Shown: in pieces, positions 9,822-19,844 of the stretch | Layout: each line of letters starts with the position of its first letter | How positions within the stretch are numbered: position 1 is the stretch's first letter | Origin: Aegicerativicinus sediminis | Lineage (GTDB): Bacteria; Bacteroidota; Bacteroidia; Flavobacteriales; Flavobacteriaceae | Direction of reading: 5' to 3' | NCBI RefSeq assembly: GCF_015476115.1 | Contig: NZ_CP064295.1 | Coordinates: forward strand, 3,032,001-3,096,000 | DNA length: 64,000 nucleotides | Position numbers and translations under genes: made by a program | Notes under the pieces: model-generated | What the model was told of the DNA's origin: nothing | Database searches by the model: none | Seen by the model: the letters and a program-made list of their open reading frames with translations, nothing else

Positions 9822-11621
9822 ATGAATAATTTAGATTATGGAATAATTGGAAACTGTAGGAGTGCAGCCTTGGTTTCCAAACAGGGCTCTATTGATTGGT
9901 GTTGTTTGCCAGAATTTGATTCTTCTTCTGTTTTCGCCCACCTTTTAGACGATAATATTGGCGGTCGTTTTTCTTTTATAGTAGATGACAGTTATGAAAT
10001 AGAACAATATTATTTGCGGAACACCTGCATACTGATTACGAGATTTTCTAATGGTATGGACGTTTTCGAGGTTCGGGATTTTATGCCTCGCTATCACAAA
10101 TCCAATAATAAATACCATTCTCCACCAGAAATTATAAGATTTGTAAAGTACATTTCTGGTTTTCCATCATTCAAAGTGGTCTATAATCCAAAACTGGAAT
10201 ACGCCAAAACGGATACGGTAACCTATATTAAACATGATTTCATTGTCAGTTTAACCGATAAGGAAAAATTCGATACCGTTTTTCTTTATTCCAATTTTAA
10301 TAAAGAAGCCATAATGGCGAGTTCCGAAATACCTTTTCGCGAGGATGGTTTTTTTCTAATGGGTTATAACGAGAAATTATTTAAACCAGATTTAGATGCC
10401 ATTATATTAGAATATGAGCGAACTAAGGTGTATTGGCTGAACTGGATGGAAAACACTCCTAATTACCAACGGTATAATGATGAGATTGCTAGAAGTGCTA
10501 TGACATTGAAATTGTTGAGTTATGATAAAACCGGAGCCATTTTGGCAGCGGCGACCACATCATTGCCAGAAACAATTGGGGAAGTGCGAAATTGGGATTA
10601 TCGTTTCTGTTGGATTCGTGATGCCTCTATGGTGGTTAGCGTTGTGGCTCAATTGGGACATAAAAGAATGGCTCAACGTTATTTGCAATTTATTGTGGAT
10701 CTTATTCCGGATAAGGACGAAAAGTTGCAAATAATGTATGGCATCAATAAGGAAAAAAAGCTTACGGAAGAGATTCTGGATCACTTAAAAGGCTATCAAG
10801 ACAGTAAGCCAGTCCGAATTGGTAATGCAGCCTATAAGCAACAGCAGAATGATATTTACGGAATTTTAATGGATGTAATCCATCACCAGTTGGTAACATT
10901 TCAAACAGATGTTGAAAATGGCGAGGAATTGTGGAGCATTACCAAAGGTATTGTATGGGTGGTTAACAAACATTGGAAAGAACCTGACAAGGGAATTTGG
11001 GAATTTCGAACCGAAGACCGACATTTTACATTTTCAAAAGTTTTATGTTGGGTAGCTGTAGATAGGGCTCTAAAAGTTGCAGAATTGCTAGGTAAAAAAT
11101 CTAAAACTGCCAAATGGTCTTTACTTGAAGAGGAAATACGAATGGATATATTAGATAATGCATGGAGTGATGAAACACAGGCATTTACCCAATCCTATGG
11201 TTCCAACGAACTTGATGCCTCAGTATTATTGATGGGTCGATATGGATTTATTGATCCAAAATCAGAAAGATTCGTGAGCACTGTTCATGCAATTGAGAGA
11301 GAGCTGAGCAATGATGGTTTGTTGTATCGATATAAAAACCAGGATGACTTTGGTTTACCTTCTTCATCATTTACAATTTGTACTTTTTGGTATATCAATA
11401 GCCTGATTTTGATTGGTGAAGTGCAAAAGGCCAATAAAATGTTTAAGAGATTATTATCGTATAGCAACCATGTAGGGCTTTTCAGTGAGGATATTGATTT
11501 TAAATCGAAACGGTTACTCGGTAATTTTCCACAAGCATATTCCCATTTGGCACTGATTGAAACGGCAATAAACCTCTCAAAAATTACTCAAGAAGAAAAG
11601 ATTAAGGAATCTATAGGTTAG
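9822..11621 (+). CDS. Glycoside hydrolase family 15 protein (glucoamylase- or trehalase-like)
   Basis: 599 residues. It starts MNNLDYGIIGNCRSAALVSK and GSIDWCCLPEFDSSSVFAHL, the classic opening of bacterial GH15 proteins, and has the (alpha/alpha)6-barrel segments NWDYRFCWIRDASMVV, WSITKGIVWVVNKHW and SSFTICTFWYINSLILIG. No signal peptide, so cytoplasmic. GH15 contains both glucoamylases and trehalases. The divergent otsAB-type gene 92 bp away favours a role in trehalose or alpha-glucan turnover, but the substrate cannot be fixed by eye. The gene ends 9 bp from the convergent stop at 11631 and I see no terminator between them. Confidence 0.9.
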   Translation: MNNLDYGIIGNCRSAALVSKQGSIDWCCLPEFDSSSVFAHLLDDNIGGRFSFIVDDSYEIEQYYLRNTCILITRFSNGMDVFEVRDFMPRYHKSNNKYHSPPEIIRFVKYISGFPSFKVVYNPKLEYAKTDTVTYIKHDFIVSLTDKEKFDTVFLYSNFNKEAIMASSEIPFREDGFFLMGYNEKLFKPDLDAIILEYERTKVYWLNWMENTPNYQRYNDEIARSAMTLKLLSYDKTGAILAAATTSLPETIGEVRNWDYRFCWIRDASMVVSVVAQLGHKRMAQRYLQFIVDLIPDKDEKLQIMYGINKEKKLTEEILDHLKGYQDSKPVRIGNAAYKQQQNDIYGILMDVIHHQLVTFQTDVENGEELWSITKGIVWVVNKHWKEPDKGIWEFRTEDRHFTFSKVLCWVAVDRALKVAELLGKKSKTAKWSLLEEEIRMDILDNAWSDETQAFTQSYGSNELDASVLLMGRYGFIDPKSERFVSTVHAIERELSNDGLLYRYKNQDDFGLPSSSFTICTFWYINSLILIGEVQKANKMFKRLLSYSNHVGLFSEDIDFKSKRLLGNFPQAYSHLALIETAINLSKITQEEKIKESIG

Positions 11622-11630
11622 TTTAATAAA

Positions 11631-12893
11631 TTATTGAATATAGGTAACCCTAGTTATTTTGCCATTATTTACTTCATAAATGGCGATAGCATAAATGGCA
11701 TTACCGTCTATGGTTACTCGTTCATGGTCGACAATTTTATTGCCCAAGACCATTCGTTTAAGAACTTCGGCATTTAAATTTTTTATTCTCCGAAAGAAAT
11801 TAGTATAGGTTTCCTTGACTGCCGTTGCCCCGTCAGAAGTAATTTTGTTTGGATAATCGTAAATTTTCACATCATCTGAAAATGTCGCCATAAAGGCATT
11901 AATATCCTTGTTTACATAACCTCTAAGATGACGTTCAATTATAGCTGCCACGCCGGACTTTTCAATTTCTTGGTTACCTATTTCAGGGGTTGAATTTTTA
12001 TCATCTTCCGGATTAGCAACAATGGCACCATTGGATTCTCCTACAACTACCAATTTGTTGATGTTATCATTAATGGCTAACCGGCTAATGTTATCAATTC
12101 CAAATCTTTTAAGATCGTTAATCTCTTTCCAGTCACTGTTATTTCTTGTTGAAATTGTATATAATTTGGGACCCTTTCCCATAAGGAGGGTATTTCTATT
12201 TAACCAAATGAAATCTTCTGAATCTTTTAAAGTTGTGGTAATGGTATTTTGTCTTCCAGAAGCAATATTTATGCTCTTTATTTCCCGTTTATTAGAATTC
12301 TTTTTAGAAATATAACTAACCTCATTACTATTAGGTATTTTTTGAAGAGACCTTCCAATATTCGTATCTAAGCGTCTGTGTTTTTTTGTGATTAAATCCG
12401 TTACGTATAATGATAAACCGTTATCCTCTAATACAGCTGAAACCAAAGTATTTTCATCATACCAAAGTTGATAGCCTATAACGATATCGTCAATAAGAAT
12501 TTCAGAATCAGTAGTTGAAAGTGAATATTTATACAATTTCTGAGTGCCGTCTTGCTCTAATCTGATGGCAGAAACTGCATTCTGATTAGGAATTTTAATA
12601 GGTGAATACTCACTGCCTGGTGTGAAATTCACCCAAACTTTAGATCCATAAGGAATGTAATATTTCGCAATATCATTTTGGCCCCCACGGTTAGATGAGA
12701 AAAGCAAAAATGTGTCATCCAAGAAGTACGGTTGATTATCGTATCCTTCATTATCTGAAATATTCTTGAAATTGCTTAATTCCAATTTTCCATTAGAATA
12801 ATTAAAATCGAACATATAAACATCTGTATCCGGACTTTGAGGGATAGCTATGGTTGTAAAAAGTAAGGTGAATATTAATGTCCAGGATTTCAT
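11631..12893 (-). CDS. Exported TolB-like beta-propeller fused to a SnoaL/NTF2-like domain
   Basis: 420 residues from the ATG at 12891-12893, which begins the signal peptide MKSWTLIFTLLFTTIAIPQS. An upstream in-frame start at 12926 would bury the signal, so I reject it. Residues ~25-290 have WD40/TolB-like repeats (DTFLLFSSNRGGQNDIAKYY, VSAIRLEQDGTQKLYKYSL, LYTISTRNNSDWKEI). The last ~110 residues resemble a SnoaL/NTF2-like cone (IERHLRGYVNKDINAFMATF, VKIYDYPNKI, NGKITRVTYIQ). The NTF2-like part could bind a small ligand or act as a small enzyme. No function is assigned. It stands alone between convergent and divergent neighbours. Confidence 0.75.
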   Translation of the reverse strand: MKSWTLIFTLLFTTIAIPQSPDTDVYMFDFNYSNGKLELSNFKNISDNEGYDNQPYFLDDTFLLFSSNRGGQNDIAKYYIPYGSKVWVNFTPGSEYSPIKIPNQNAVSAIRLEQDGTQKLYKYSLSTTDSEILIDDIVIGYQLWYDENTLVSAVLEDNGLSLYVTDLITKKHRRLDTNIGRSLQKIPNSNEVSYISKKNSNKREIKSINIASGRQNTITTTLKDSEDFIWLNRNTLLMGKGPKLYTISTRNNSDWKEINDLKRFGIDNISRLAINDNINKLVVVGESNGAIVANPEDDKNSTPEIGNQEIEKSGVAAIIERHLRGYVNKDINAFMATFSDDVKIYDYPNKITSDGATAVKETYTNFFRRIKNLNAEVLKRMVLGNKIVDHERVTIDGNAIYAIAIYEVNNGKITRVTYIQ

Positions 12894-13189
12894 CTTTAAG
12901 AATTTGAATAAAGATACATATACCAAAATAAGATTGTTAGCTGAATCAAAATGAAAAGTTCTTTATCTCAATTTTATTAATTCAAAAATAAGCTTCCAAA
13001 ATTATTTATAAGCATTTACTTACAAAACTAATTATAAGGAGATTAGGTGCTGTCATTCGTCGTTTTTATTCGAATTTTAGGTGAGATTAAACCAATTAAT
13101 GGGGAATAAACACTATCTTAAAAGTTCTTCCCCCCTTACTTAGTCCTTAATGGATTCAGTTTTTATTAACCAACTAAATCATTTTAAAA

Positions 13190-14218
13190 ATGAAAAGAAT
13201 TCTAATGTATTTTTTGGTAATGCCATTTCTATTTATGGCGTGCCAACAGGAGACTGTTCAAGGGAATGAACAGGAACTTTTAGATGCGAAAAAACTTGTT
13301 CAGCCAATTACTAAAATTAATCTAAGTAAAGATTTAAAAAGTAGTGACTTAAGAAAAAGAGGCAAATCGGGTGATGTCGTTCAGGAGTTTATGTCCGAGT
13401 TTAACACTTCACTTTCCAAATTCGGGCTTATGCTTGAAAAAATTGAGACCTATGGAGCTGAAAGTTCAGGCAGAACAGTTTATTTCAAAAATGTTGGGAA
13501 TAAGCAATTAGGATCCGATTTTGCACCCAATGATCCTAATAATGTTGGAGGTGTAATGGTTCCTTATTGGATTGATGACTCTGAACTAGGAACATCATCC
13601 GGAATGTCTCCTTATGAAACATTTATGGGTATTACAAATAGTATGGATACATGGAATGCGGTAAGTTGTTCTCAAGGTCTTGAAATTCCTTTATTGGGGG
13701 TAACAGAGGGCTTCGATGTTGGATTGGTTCAATACTTTGCAGGTTTTGGCGGTTATCAAGGGTATATCCCCGGAACCATTCTTTTTGCAGGTATTTTACC
13801 CCCTGATTTTTTTGAGGCTGTTTTAGGTGAAGGCGCTGGTAATGGTACTATAGGGGTAACTTTTACTTATATATGGGTTGATGACGATACTGGTGAGCCT
13901 GCTGATATTGACCGAAATGGAAAGAACGATGTTGCTATAAAGGAAATTTATATTAATGATAACTTCAATTATCAAGATGCACCTAATGATGGCTTAGACC
14001 CTAGTTTTGTTATCGATTTTCAAACCATCGTTCTACATGAGGCAGGCCATGGTTTAAGTCAAGGACATTTCGGTACTGCATTCAGTGACGGTAGAGGAGG
14101 TCTTCACTTCGCTCCACATGCTTTAATGAACGCAGGTTATTCAGTTGGAAGAAGAACAATTTCTGGCACTGATGAAGCTGGGCATTGTTCCAATTGGGGA
14201 AGTTGGCCGATGGAGTGA
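13190..14218 (+). CDS. Predicted zinc-metalloprotease lipoprotein (metzincin type)
   Basis: 342 residues. The N-terminus is a lipoprotein signal with lipobox FMAC (Cys18), so it is probably outer-membrane anchored. The zinc site is HEAGHGLSQGH: His283, Glu284, His287 and His293 give HExxHxxxxxH, and ALMNAGYS about 20 residues later (Met313) can form the Met-turn. The usual Gly of HExxHxxGxxH is Ser290 here. The segment between the lipobox and the protease domain (30-110) is charged and may be a pro-region. The 296 bp upstream (12894-13189) contain no gene; I recognise no clean promoter there. A strong terminator follows. Substrate unknown. Confidence 0.82.
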   Translation: MKRILMYFLVMPFLFMACQQETVQGNEQELLDAKKLVQPITKINLSKDLKSSDLRKRGKSGDVVQEFMSEFNTSLSKFGLMLEKIETYGAESSGRTVYFKNVGNKQLGSDFAPNDPNNVGGVMVPYWIDDSELGTSSGMSPYETFMGITNSMDTWNAVSCSQGLEIPLLGVTEGFDVGLVQYFAGFGGYQGYIPGTILFAGILPPDFFEAVLGEGAGNGTIGVTFTYIWVDDDTGEPADIDRNGKNDVAIKEIYINDNFNYQDAPNDGLDPSFVIDFQTIVLHEAGHGLSQGHFGTAFSDGRGGLHFAPHALMNAGYSVGRRTISGTDEAGHCSNWGSWPME

Positions 14219-14237
14219 TTAAAGCCTATAATAATAA

Positions 14238-14271
14238 AAAAAGCCGATTCCAATTACAGAATCGGCTTTTT
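14238..14271. terminator. Bidirectional rho-independent terminator
   Basis: A 13-bp perfect stem (AAAAAGCCGATTC at 14238-14250 and its complement at 14259-14271) with an 8-base loop. The A-run and T-run flanks make it work on both strands. It sits between the convergent metalloprotease gene and the acyl-CoA dehydrogenase gene and can end both. Confidence 0.9.
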
Positions 14272-14290
14272 ACATTTGAGTTAGTCTAAC

Positions 14291-16090
14291 TTAAAAACAA
14301 TAAGAGTTCTCCTCTTTTACTTTTTCGGCAATGGTATTTCTTAATTCAACTACATTGGGATAATTGACATATTTCGTAAAACGTTTAAGACCCATTAACA
14401 TCATTCGTTGCTCATCTCCTTCTGAGAATGAAATAATCCCTTCTCGAGCATTTTTGGTAATAATTTCAACTGCATTGTATAGGTAAAGTTTAGCCATTGC
14501 TATTTGAACTTTTTGAGCGTCCTCTCCAAATCTTTTAGCATTTTTCTCAGCTCGCAAGATGGCCGATTCAGCCATATAAACCTCAATTAAAATATTTGAA
14601 GCTGCTAGGAGTAATTGCTGATGCTCTTCAAGTTCTGGGCCATATTTTTGAACAGCCGCTCCTGCAACCATTAAAAACACTTTCTTCAATTTGGCAATCA
14701 TTTCCTTTTCTTCTGAAAACAATTCCGAATAATCAGGAACTTCAAAACTTGGGATGCCCATTAATTCATCCTTAACCGCCATGGCAGGCTGTAACAAATC
14801 TACATGACCTTTCATTGCTTTCTTTACCAACATTCCAACGGAAAGTATTCGATTAATTTCGTTGGTTCCCTCATATATCCTCGCAATTCTGGCATCTCTC
14901 CAAGCCGCTTCCATTGGGGTGTCCTTAGAAAATCCCATACCTCCAAAAATTTGAATCCCCTCATCCGAACAGTTCTGAACATCCTCAGAAACGGCCACTT
15001 TTAGGATTGAACATTCAATAGCATATTCCTCAACACCTTTAAGTTCCGCTTCTTGGTGTGAGTTTCCATTTGCAATTCGCATCGCTATTCGGTCCTCAAT
15101 ATTCTTTGCGGCCCTGTAGCTTGCAGCTTCTCCTGCATAGGCACTGGTAGACATTTCGGCAAGTTTAGATTTGATAGCGCCAAACTCAGAGATTGGAGTT
15201 TTAAATTGTTTCCTCTCATTGGCGTATACAACTGCACGAGTTGTTATTCTTCTTTGGGAGTCTAAACAGGCTGCAGCTAGTTTTATTCGACCTATATTTA
15301 ATGCGTTCATAGCAATTTTAAAACCGTTGCCTCTTTCAGACAACATGTTTTCTACTGGAACCGAGGTATCATTAAAAAACACTTGTCGGGTAGAAGAGGC
15401 ATGAATACCCAATTTATTCTCTTCTTCACCTAATGTTATACCATTAGTCGGATCGTTTTCAACTATGAAACCGGTAATATATTTGTCATCTTCAATACGG
15501 GCGAAAACAATAAACATATTGCAGAATCCCGCATTTGAAATCCACATTTTTTGGCCATTAATTTTATAATGTTTGCCGTCCTCTGTTAGAGTTGCAGCAG
15601 TTTTTCCTGAATTTGCATCACTTCCTGCACCAGGTTCGGTCAAGCAATAGGCTCCAAACCATTCTCCAGTTGCCAATTTGGGAACATATTTTTGTTTTTG
15701 TTCTTCTGTACCATAAAGTACTATTGGCATAGTGCCTATACCAGTATGTGCACCAAAAGCGGTGCTATATGATCCCGTACCAGAGGAAATGTAATCACAT
15801 ACTAGCATGGTAGAAACAAATCCCATACCCATACCTCCATACTCTTCCGGTACTGCGACACCCAGAAATCCCATTTCTCCTGCTTTTCTCATGCACTCTT
15901 CTGTATATGCATAATCCTTTGCTTCAAAACGTTCACGATGGGCGATGATCTCCCTATCATTAAATTCTTTTACGGCTTCCTTCATCATTACTTGCTCTTC
16001 CGAAAAATCTTCGGGAGTAAAAACGTCCTCACAAGAAGTCTCTTTTACGATAAATTGACCTCCTCTTAATATTTCAGTTGTCGTTTCCAT
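14291..16090 (-). CDS. Acyl-CoA dehydrogenase
   Basis: 599 residues, longer than the ~380-residue classical enzymes because of an extra C-terminal helical domain after about residue 430. It introduces the trans-2 double bond into acyl-CoA, passing electrons to FAD and ETF. Family landmarks are YCLTEPGAGSDANSGKTAAT, WISNAG, IFGGMGFSKDTPMEAAWRDA and RIYEGTNEINR, where the Glu of YEGTNE is the position of the catalytic base in several subfamilies. It is the last gene of the marR-led beta-oxidation operon, 57 bp after the thiolase, and ends at the bidirectional terminator. Confidence 0.94.
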   Translation of the reverse strand: METTTEILRGGQFIVKETSCEDVFTPEDFSEEQVMMKEAVKEFNDREIIAHRERFEAKDYAYTEECMRKAGEMGFLGVAVPEEYGGMGMGFVSTMLVCDYISSGTGSYSTAFGAHTGIGTMPIVLYGTEEQKQKYVPKLATGEWFGAYCLTEPGAGSDANSGKTAATLTEDGKHYKINGQKMWISNAGFCNMFIVFARIEDDKYITGFIVENDPTNGITLGEEENKLGIHASSTRQVFFNDTSVPVENMLSERGNGFKIAMNALNIGRIKLAAACLDSQRRITTRAVVYANERKQFKTPISEFGAIKSKLAEMSTSAYAGEAASYRAAKNIEDRIAMRIANGNSHQEAELKGVEEYAIECSILKVAVSEDVQNCSDEGIQIFGGMGFSKDTPMEAAWRDARIARIYEGTNEINRILSVGMLVKKAMKGHVDLLQPAMAVKDELMGIPSFEVPDYSELFSEEKEMIAKLKKVFLMVAGAAVQKYGPELEEHQQLLLAASNILIEVYMAESAILRAEKNAKRFGEDAQKVQIAMAKLYLYNAVEIITKNAREGIISFSEGDEQRMMLMGLKRFTKYVNYPNVVELRNTIAEKVKEENSYCF

Positions 16091-16146
16091 ATTTATTTTT
16101 TTGAATAGTAGGATTTATTAAACCCTTATTGTTAGCTTAGTAATAT

Positions 16147-17337
16147 TTAGTTTAAAAATTCGAAAATTCCACAGGCACCTTGTCCTGTACCAACACACAT
16201 TGTTACCGCCCCATATTTTCCTATCATGTTGCGTTTCCTCATTTCGTCAAACAGTTGTACCGATAATTTGGCTCCTGTGCAGCCAAGAGGATGCCCTAAA
16301 GCAATCGCCCCGCCATTGACATTTACAATATCATTGTTTAATCCTAATTCTCGGATAACTGCAATAGATTGAGATGCGAAGGCTTCGTTTAATTCAATTA
16401 ATTCTAAATCTTCTTGCTTTAAACCTGCTTGTTTAAGAGCTTTTGGAACTGCTTTAACGGGCCCGATCCCCATAATACGGGGTTCAACCCCTGCAGCAGC
16501 ATAATTCACCAACCGAGCTATAGGTGTTAAATTCAATTCTTTTACCAGGTCTTCACTCATAATCATTAAAAATGCTGCTCCATCACTCATTTGGGAAGAG
16601 TTACCAGCAGTTACGCTTCCATTGGCCGCGAATACAGGTTTTAATTTTGCTAATACCTCCAAACTGGTATCTTTTCTCGGCCCTTCGTCCTTAGTTACAG
16701 TATAGGATTTAGAAGCCTTTTTTCCATTTTCATCTATATAATTCTCATCAATTTTTATAGGAACTATTTGATCTTGAAATCTATCTTGCGATTGTGCCTT
16801 TATTGCTTTTTGGTGGGAATTATAAGCAAACTCATCTTGGTCATCTCTAGATACCTTAAATTCCTTTGCTACAGCTTCTGCAGTTAACCCCATGCCCCAG
16901 TAATAATCTTCATGACCAGCCTTGGCAATGGCGTAATCGGGTACTGGTTTGTATCCACCCATGGGGATAAAACTCATACTTTCAACTCCTCCTGCAATGA
17001 TGCAATCTGCCATGCCAGCTTGTATTTTGGCAGTAGCAATACCAATTGTTTCGATTCCTGAGGCACAATACCGGTTTACAGTTACCCCTGGAACATCTTC
17101 AATTTTAAGTCCCATTAAAGAAATAAGTCGTCCCATATTGAGTCCCTGTTCCGCCTCAGGCATGGCATTACCAACAATAACATCATCAATTCGTTTTTTG
17201 TCGAAATCTGGTAATTGATCCATTAAGTACTGAATGGTCTCCGCTGCAAGTTCATCTGGTCGCTTAAACCTGAACACTCCTCTTGGTGCCTTGCCTACTG
17301 CTGTTCTATATCCTTTTACTATATATGCTGTTTTCAT
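16147..17337 (-). CDS. Acetyl-CoA C-acyltransferase (thiolase)
   Basis: 396 residues when started at the ATG at 17335-17337 ([20 protein letters not shown]), the usual thiolase start. An ATG 24 bp upstream adds eight atypical residues. It cleaves 3-ketoacyl-CoA to acetyl-CoA and a shortened acyl-CoA. The nucleophilic Cys lies in [12 protein letters not shown], the His in [11 protein letters not shown] and the second Cys in [12 protein letters not shown]. It lies 57 bp after the fused hydroxyacyl-CoA dehydrogenase/enoyl-CoA hydratase gene and is almost certainly its partner in a FadA/FadB-type trifunctional complex. Confidence 0.95.
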   Translation of the reverse strand: MKTAYIVKGYRTAVGKAPRGVFRFKRPDELAAETIQYLMDQLPDFDKKRIDDVIVGNAMPEAEQGLNMGRLISLMGLKIEDVPGVTVNRYCASGIETIGIATAKIQAGMADCIIAGGVESMSFIPMGGYKPVPDYAIAKAGHEDYYWGMGLTAEAVAKEFKVSRDDQDEFAYNSHQKAIKAQSQDRFQDQIVPIKIDENYIDENGKKASKSYTVTKDEGPRKDTSLEVLAKLKPVFAANGSVTAGNSSQMSDGAAFLMIMSEDLVKELNLTPIARLVNYAAAGVEPRIMGIGPVKAVPKALKQAGLKQEDLELIELNEAFASQSIAVIRELGLNNDIVNVNGGAIALGHPLGCTGAKLSVQLFDEMRKRNMIGKYGAVTMCVGTGQGACGIFEFLN

Positions 17338-17393
17338 TTGTTTTGTGATTTGAAGTGCCAAATTTGGTGTCTTCTAGTTTGGTGTGAATGATT

Positions 17394-19802
17394 TTAGTTA
17401 CGAAGAGGTTTCCCCGTCTTTAGCATGTGTTGAATTCTTTCAAGTGTCTTACGTTCTGTACAAAGACTGAGAAACGCTTCACGCTCTAAATCCAATAAAT
17501 ACTGTTCACTAACAAGGCTAGATTCTGATAAATCGCCACCAGCCATTACATAGGCCAATTTGTTGGCAATTTTTTTGTCGTGTTCTGAAATATATTTTCC
17601 CGCTTCCATGCTATCAGTTCCAACTAAAAACATTCCTAACGCTTGTTTTCCTAAAACTTTCACGTCCTTACGAGGTATGGGTTTTGTATAGCCTTGATCT
17701 GACAATAATTGTGCATAACGTTTTGCTGTTGCTATCTGTCGATCTTTGTTTACAACTACTATATCCTTTCCTTGTTGTAGAATACCTAGGTCATACGCCT
17801 CATAAGCAGAGGTACTAACCTTAGCCATACCGATAGTTAAGAAGTACTCTTGTAGCACGTTCAATTCAACATCATTTTTTCTAAAGGTATCAGATGCCCT
17901 AAGTGTCATTTCTTTTGTTCCACCGCCTCCGGGGATAACGCCAACACCAAACTCTACTAGTCCAATATATGTTTCTGCTGCAGCAACGACTTTATCAGCG
18001 TGTAAGCACAATTCACAGCCTCCACCTAACGACATTCCGTGTGGGGCGGCAACTGTGGGAATTGAAGAATAACGCATACGCATCATTGTATCCTGAAAAT
18101 ATCGAATGGCCATATTAAGTTCATCGTACTCCTGTTCCACCGCCATCATAAAAATCATTCCTATATTAGCACCCACAGAGAAATTTGCTGCTTGGTTACC
18201 TACCACCAAACCAGCGAAATCTTTTTCCGCAATATCAACAGCTTTATTAATACCTGCAAGAACATCGCTTCCAATGGTATTCATTTTGCTACGGAATTCT
18301 AGATTGAGAATACCATCGCCCAAGTCCTCAACCACGACTCCAGTATTCTTAAATACTTCCTTGCTAGTACGTATATTGTCTAAAATGATAAATGCATCTT
18401 GGCCGGGTATTTTCTTAAAATCCATTTTCTCAGGATCGTATGCATAGCTATCGCCATCTTTAACTGTGTAGAAAGATTCGAAACCATTAGTAACCATGTC
18501 ATTTATCCAATCCGCTACTTCTAGACCTTCAGATTTAGCAAATTCGATTCCTTTTTTAATGCCAATTGCATCCCATATTTGAAATGGTCCATGTCCCCAG
18601 CCAAACCCAGCTTTCATAGCATCATCAATTTTATGTAATTGATCTGTTATCTCTGGAATTCGGTATGACACATAAGCGAAAAGAGCCCCGAAAGATTTTC
18701 GGTAAAATTCACCTGCTTTATCTTTTCCATCAACAAGGATTGGAAAACGATCGATGACATTATCGATGGCTTTAGTTTGTTCTAATGTGCCAAACTTTGC
18801 CGATTTCTTGCCACGGTATTCTAAAGTATCTAGGTCTAAAGTCAAAATCTCACTCTGACCCTTATCATTTGTCACCTTTTTATAAAATCCCTGACCAGAT
18901 TTACTTCCCCACCATTTGTTTTCATGCATGGTGTTAATAAAATTAGGTAGAGCGAATAACTGGTGTCTTTCATCATCTGGCACATTTTCATAAAGGCCAT
19001 TTGCCACATGAATTAAAGTGTCTAAACCAACAACATCTACGGTTCTGAAAGTCGCAGATTTTGGACGACCGATGACTGGTCCTGTTAATTTGTCTACTTC
19101 TTCAACAGTCATATTTAAGTCTTTTACTGCATGGAAAAGACTCATAATACTGAAGATACCTATCCTGTTTCCAATAAATGCAGGAGTGTCTTTAGCGATT
19201 ACCGATGTTTTCCCGAGAAACTTCTCTCCATATACATTGAGAAAATCCAGAACTTCCTGCTTTGTTTTTGGTCCTGGAATAATTTCGAATAGTTTCAGGT
19301 AACGGGCTGGGTTGAAAAAGTGGGTCCCGCAGAAATGTTCCTGGAAATCTTCGCTTTTTCCTTCACTCATAAAGTGAATAGGAATTCCTGAAGTGTTTGA
19401 CGTTATAAGTGTCCCTTTTGTTCTAAATTTATCAAGCTTTTCAAAAACCTGCTTTTTAATATCTAGTCGTTCAACCACTACCTCTATAATCCAATCAGCC
19501 TTAGCGACCTTTTCAATATCATCCTCCAAATTGCCCGTCGTAATCCTAGAGGCAAATTTTTGGTGATAAATAGGGGAGGGCTTAGATTTTAAGGCTGCCT
19601 GAAGTGAATTGTTTACAATTCTATTTCTAACAACCTTATCTTCTAATGTTAAACCCTTTGCTTTTTCTGCCTCGGTAAGTTCTCTTGGAACAATATCTAA
19701 TAGCAACACCTTAACGCCGATATTGGCGAAATGACACGCAATGCCGCTTCCCATTATTCCGGAACCTATAACCGCAACTTCCTTAATTCTTCTAATACTC
19801 AT
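17394..19802 (-). CDS. Fused 3-hydroxyacyl-CoA dehydrogenase / enoyl-CoA hydratase
   Basis: 802 residues. The N-terminus is the NAD-binding domain of 3-hydroxyacyl-CoA dehydrogenase (AVIGSGIMGSGIACHFAN, residues 10-27), followed by HFFNPARYLKLFEIIPGPKT and the helical domain with DTPAFIGNRIG and VVGLDTLIHVANGLYENVPD. The crotonase-type hydratase domain is in the C-terminal half (PHGMSLGGGCELCLHADKVV, VGVIPGGGGTKEM). This order is the reverse of E. coli FadB, where the hydratase comes first, and is the usual form in many other phyla. It performs steps 2 and 3 of beta-oxidation. It sits 42 bp downstream of marR in the same transcription direction. Confidence 0.93.
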   Translation of the reverse strand: MSIRRIKEVAVIGSGIMGSGIACHFANIGVKVLLLDIVPRELTEAEKAKGLTLEDKVVRNRIVNNSLQAALKSKPSPIYHQKFASRITTGNLEDDIEKVAKADWIIEVVVERLDIKKQVFEKLDKFRTKGTLITSNTSGIPIHFMSEGKSEDFQEHFCGTHFFNPARYLKLFEIIPGPKTKQEVLDFLNVYGEKFLGKTSVIAKDTPAFIGNRIGIFSIMSLFHAVKDLNMTVEEVDKLTGPVIGRPKSATFRTVDVVGLDTLIHVANGLYENVPDDERHQLFALPNFINTMHENKWWGSKSGQGFYKKVTNDKGQSEILTLDLDTLEYRGKKSAKFGTLEQTKAIDNVIDRFPILVDGKDKAGEFYRKSFGALFAYVSYRIPEITDQLHKIDDAMKAGFGWGHGPFQIWDAIGIKKGIEFAKSEGLEVADWINDMVTNGFESFYTVKDGDSYAYDPEKMDFKKIPGQDAFIILDNIRTSKEVFKNTGVVVEDLGDGILNLEFRSKMNTIGSDVLAGINKAVDIAEKDFAGLVVGNQAANFSVGANIGMIFMMAVEQEYDELNMAIRYFQDTMMRMRYSSIPTVAAPHGMSLGGGCELCLHADKVVAAAETYIGLVEFGVGVIPGGGGTKEMTLRASDTFRKNDVELNVLQEYFLTIGMAKVSTSAYEAYDLGILQQGKDIVVVNKDRQIATAKRYAQLLSDQGYTKPIPRKDVKVLGKQALGMFLVGTDSMEAGKYISEHDKKIANKLAYVMAGGDLSESSLVSEQYLLDLEREAFLSLCTERKTLERIQHMLKTGKPLRN

Positions 19803-19844
19803 AAATATTTATCTTGTAAATTACCTTAGTAAAAGGCTTATTAA

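Noticed and set aside
12927-13189. Possible small gene or regulatory RNA upstream of the metzincin lipoprotein
   Set aside because: No open frame with coding character, no hairpin of note and no clean -7/-33 pair was found.
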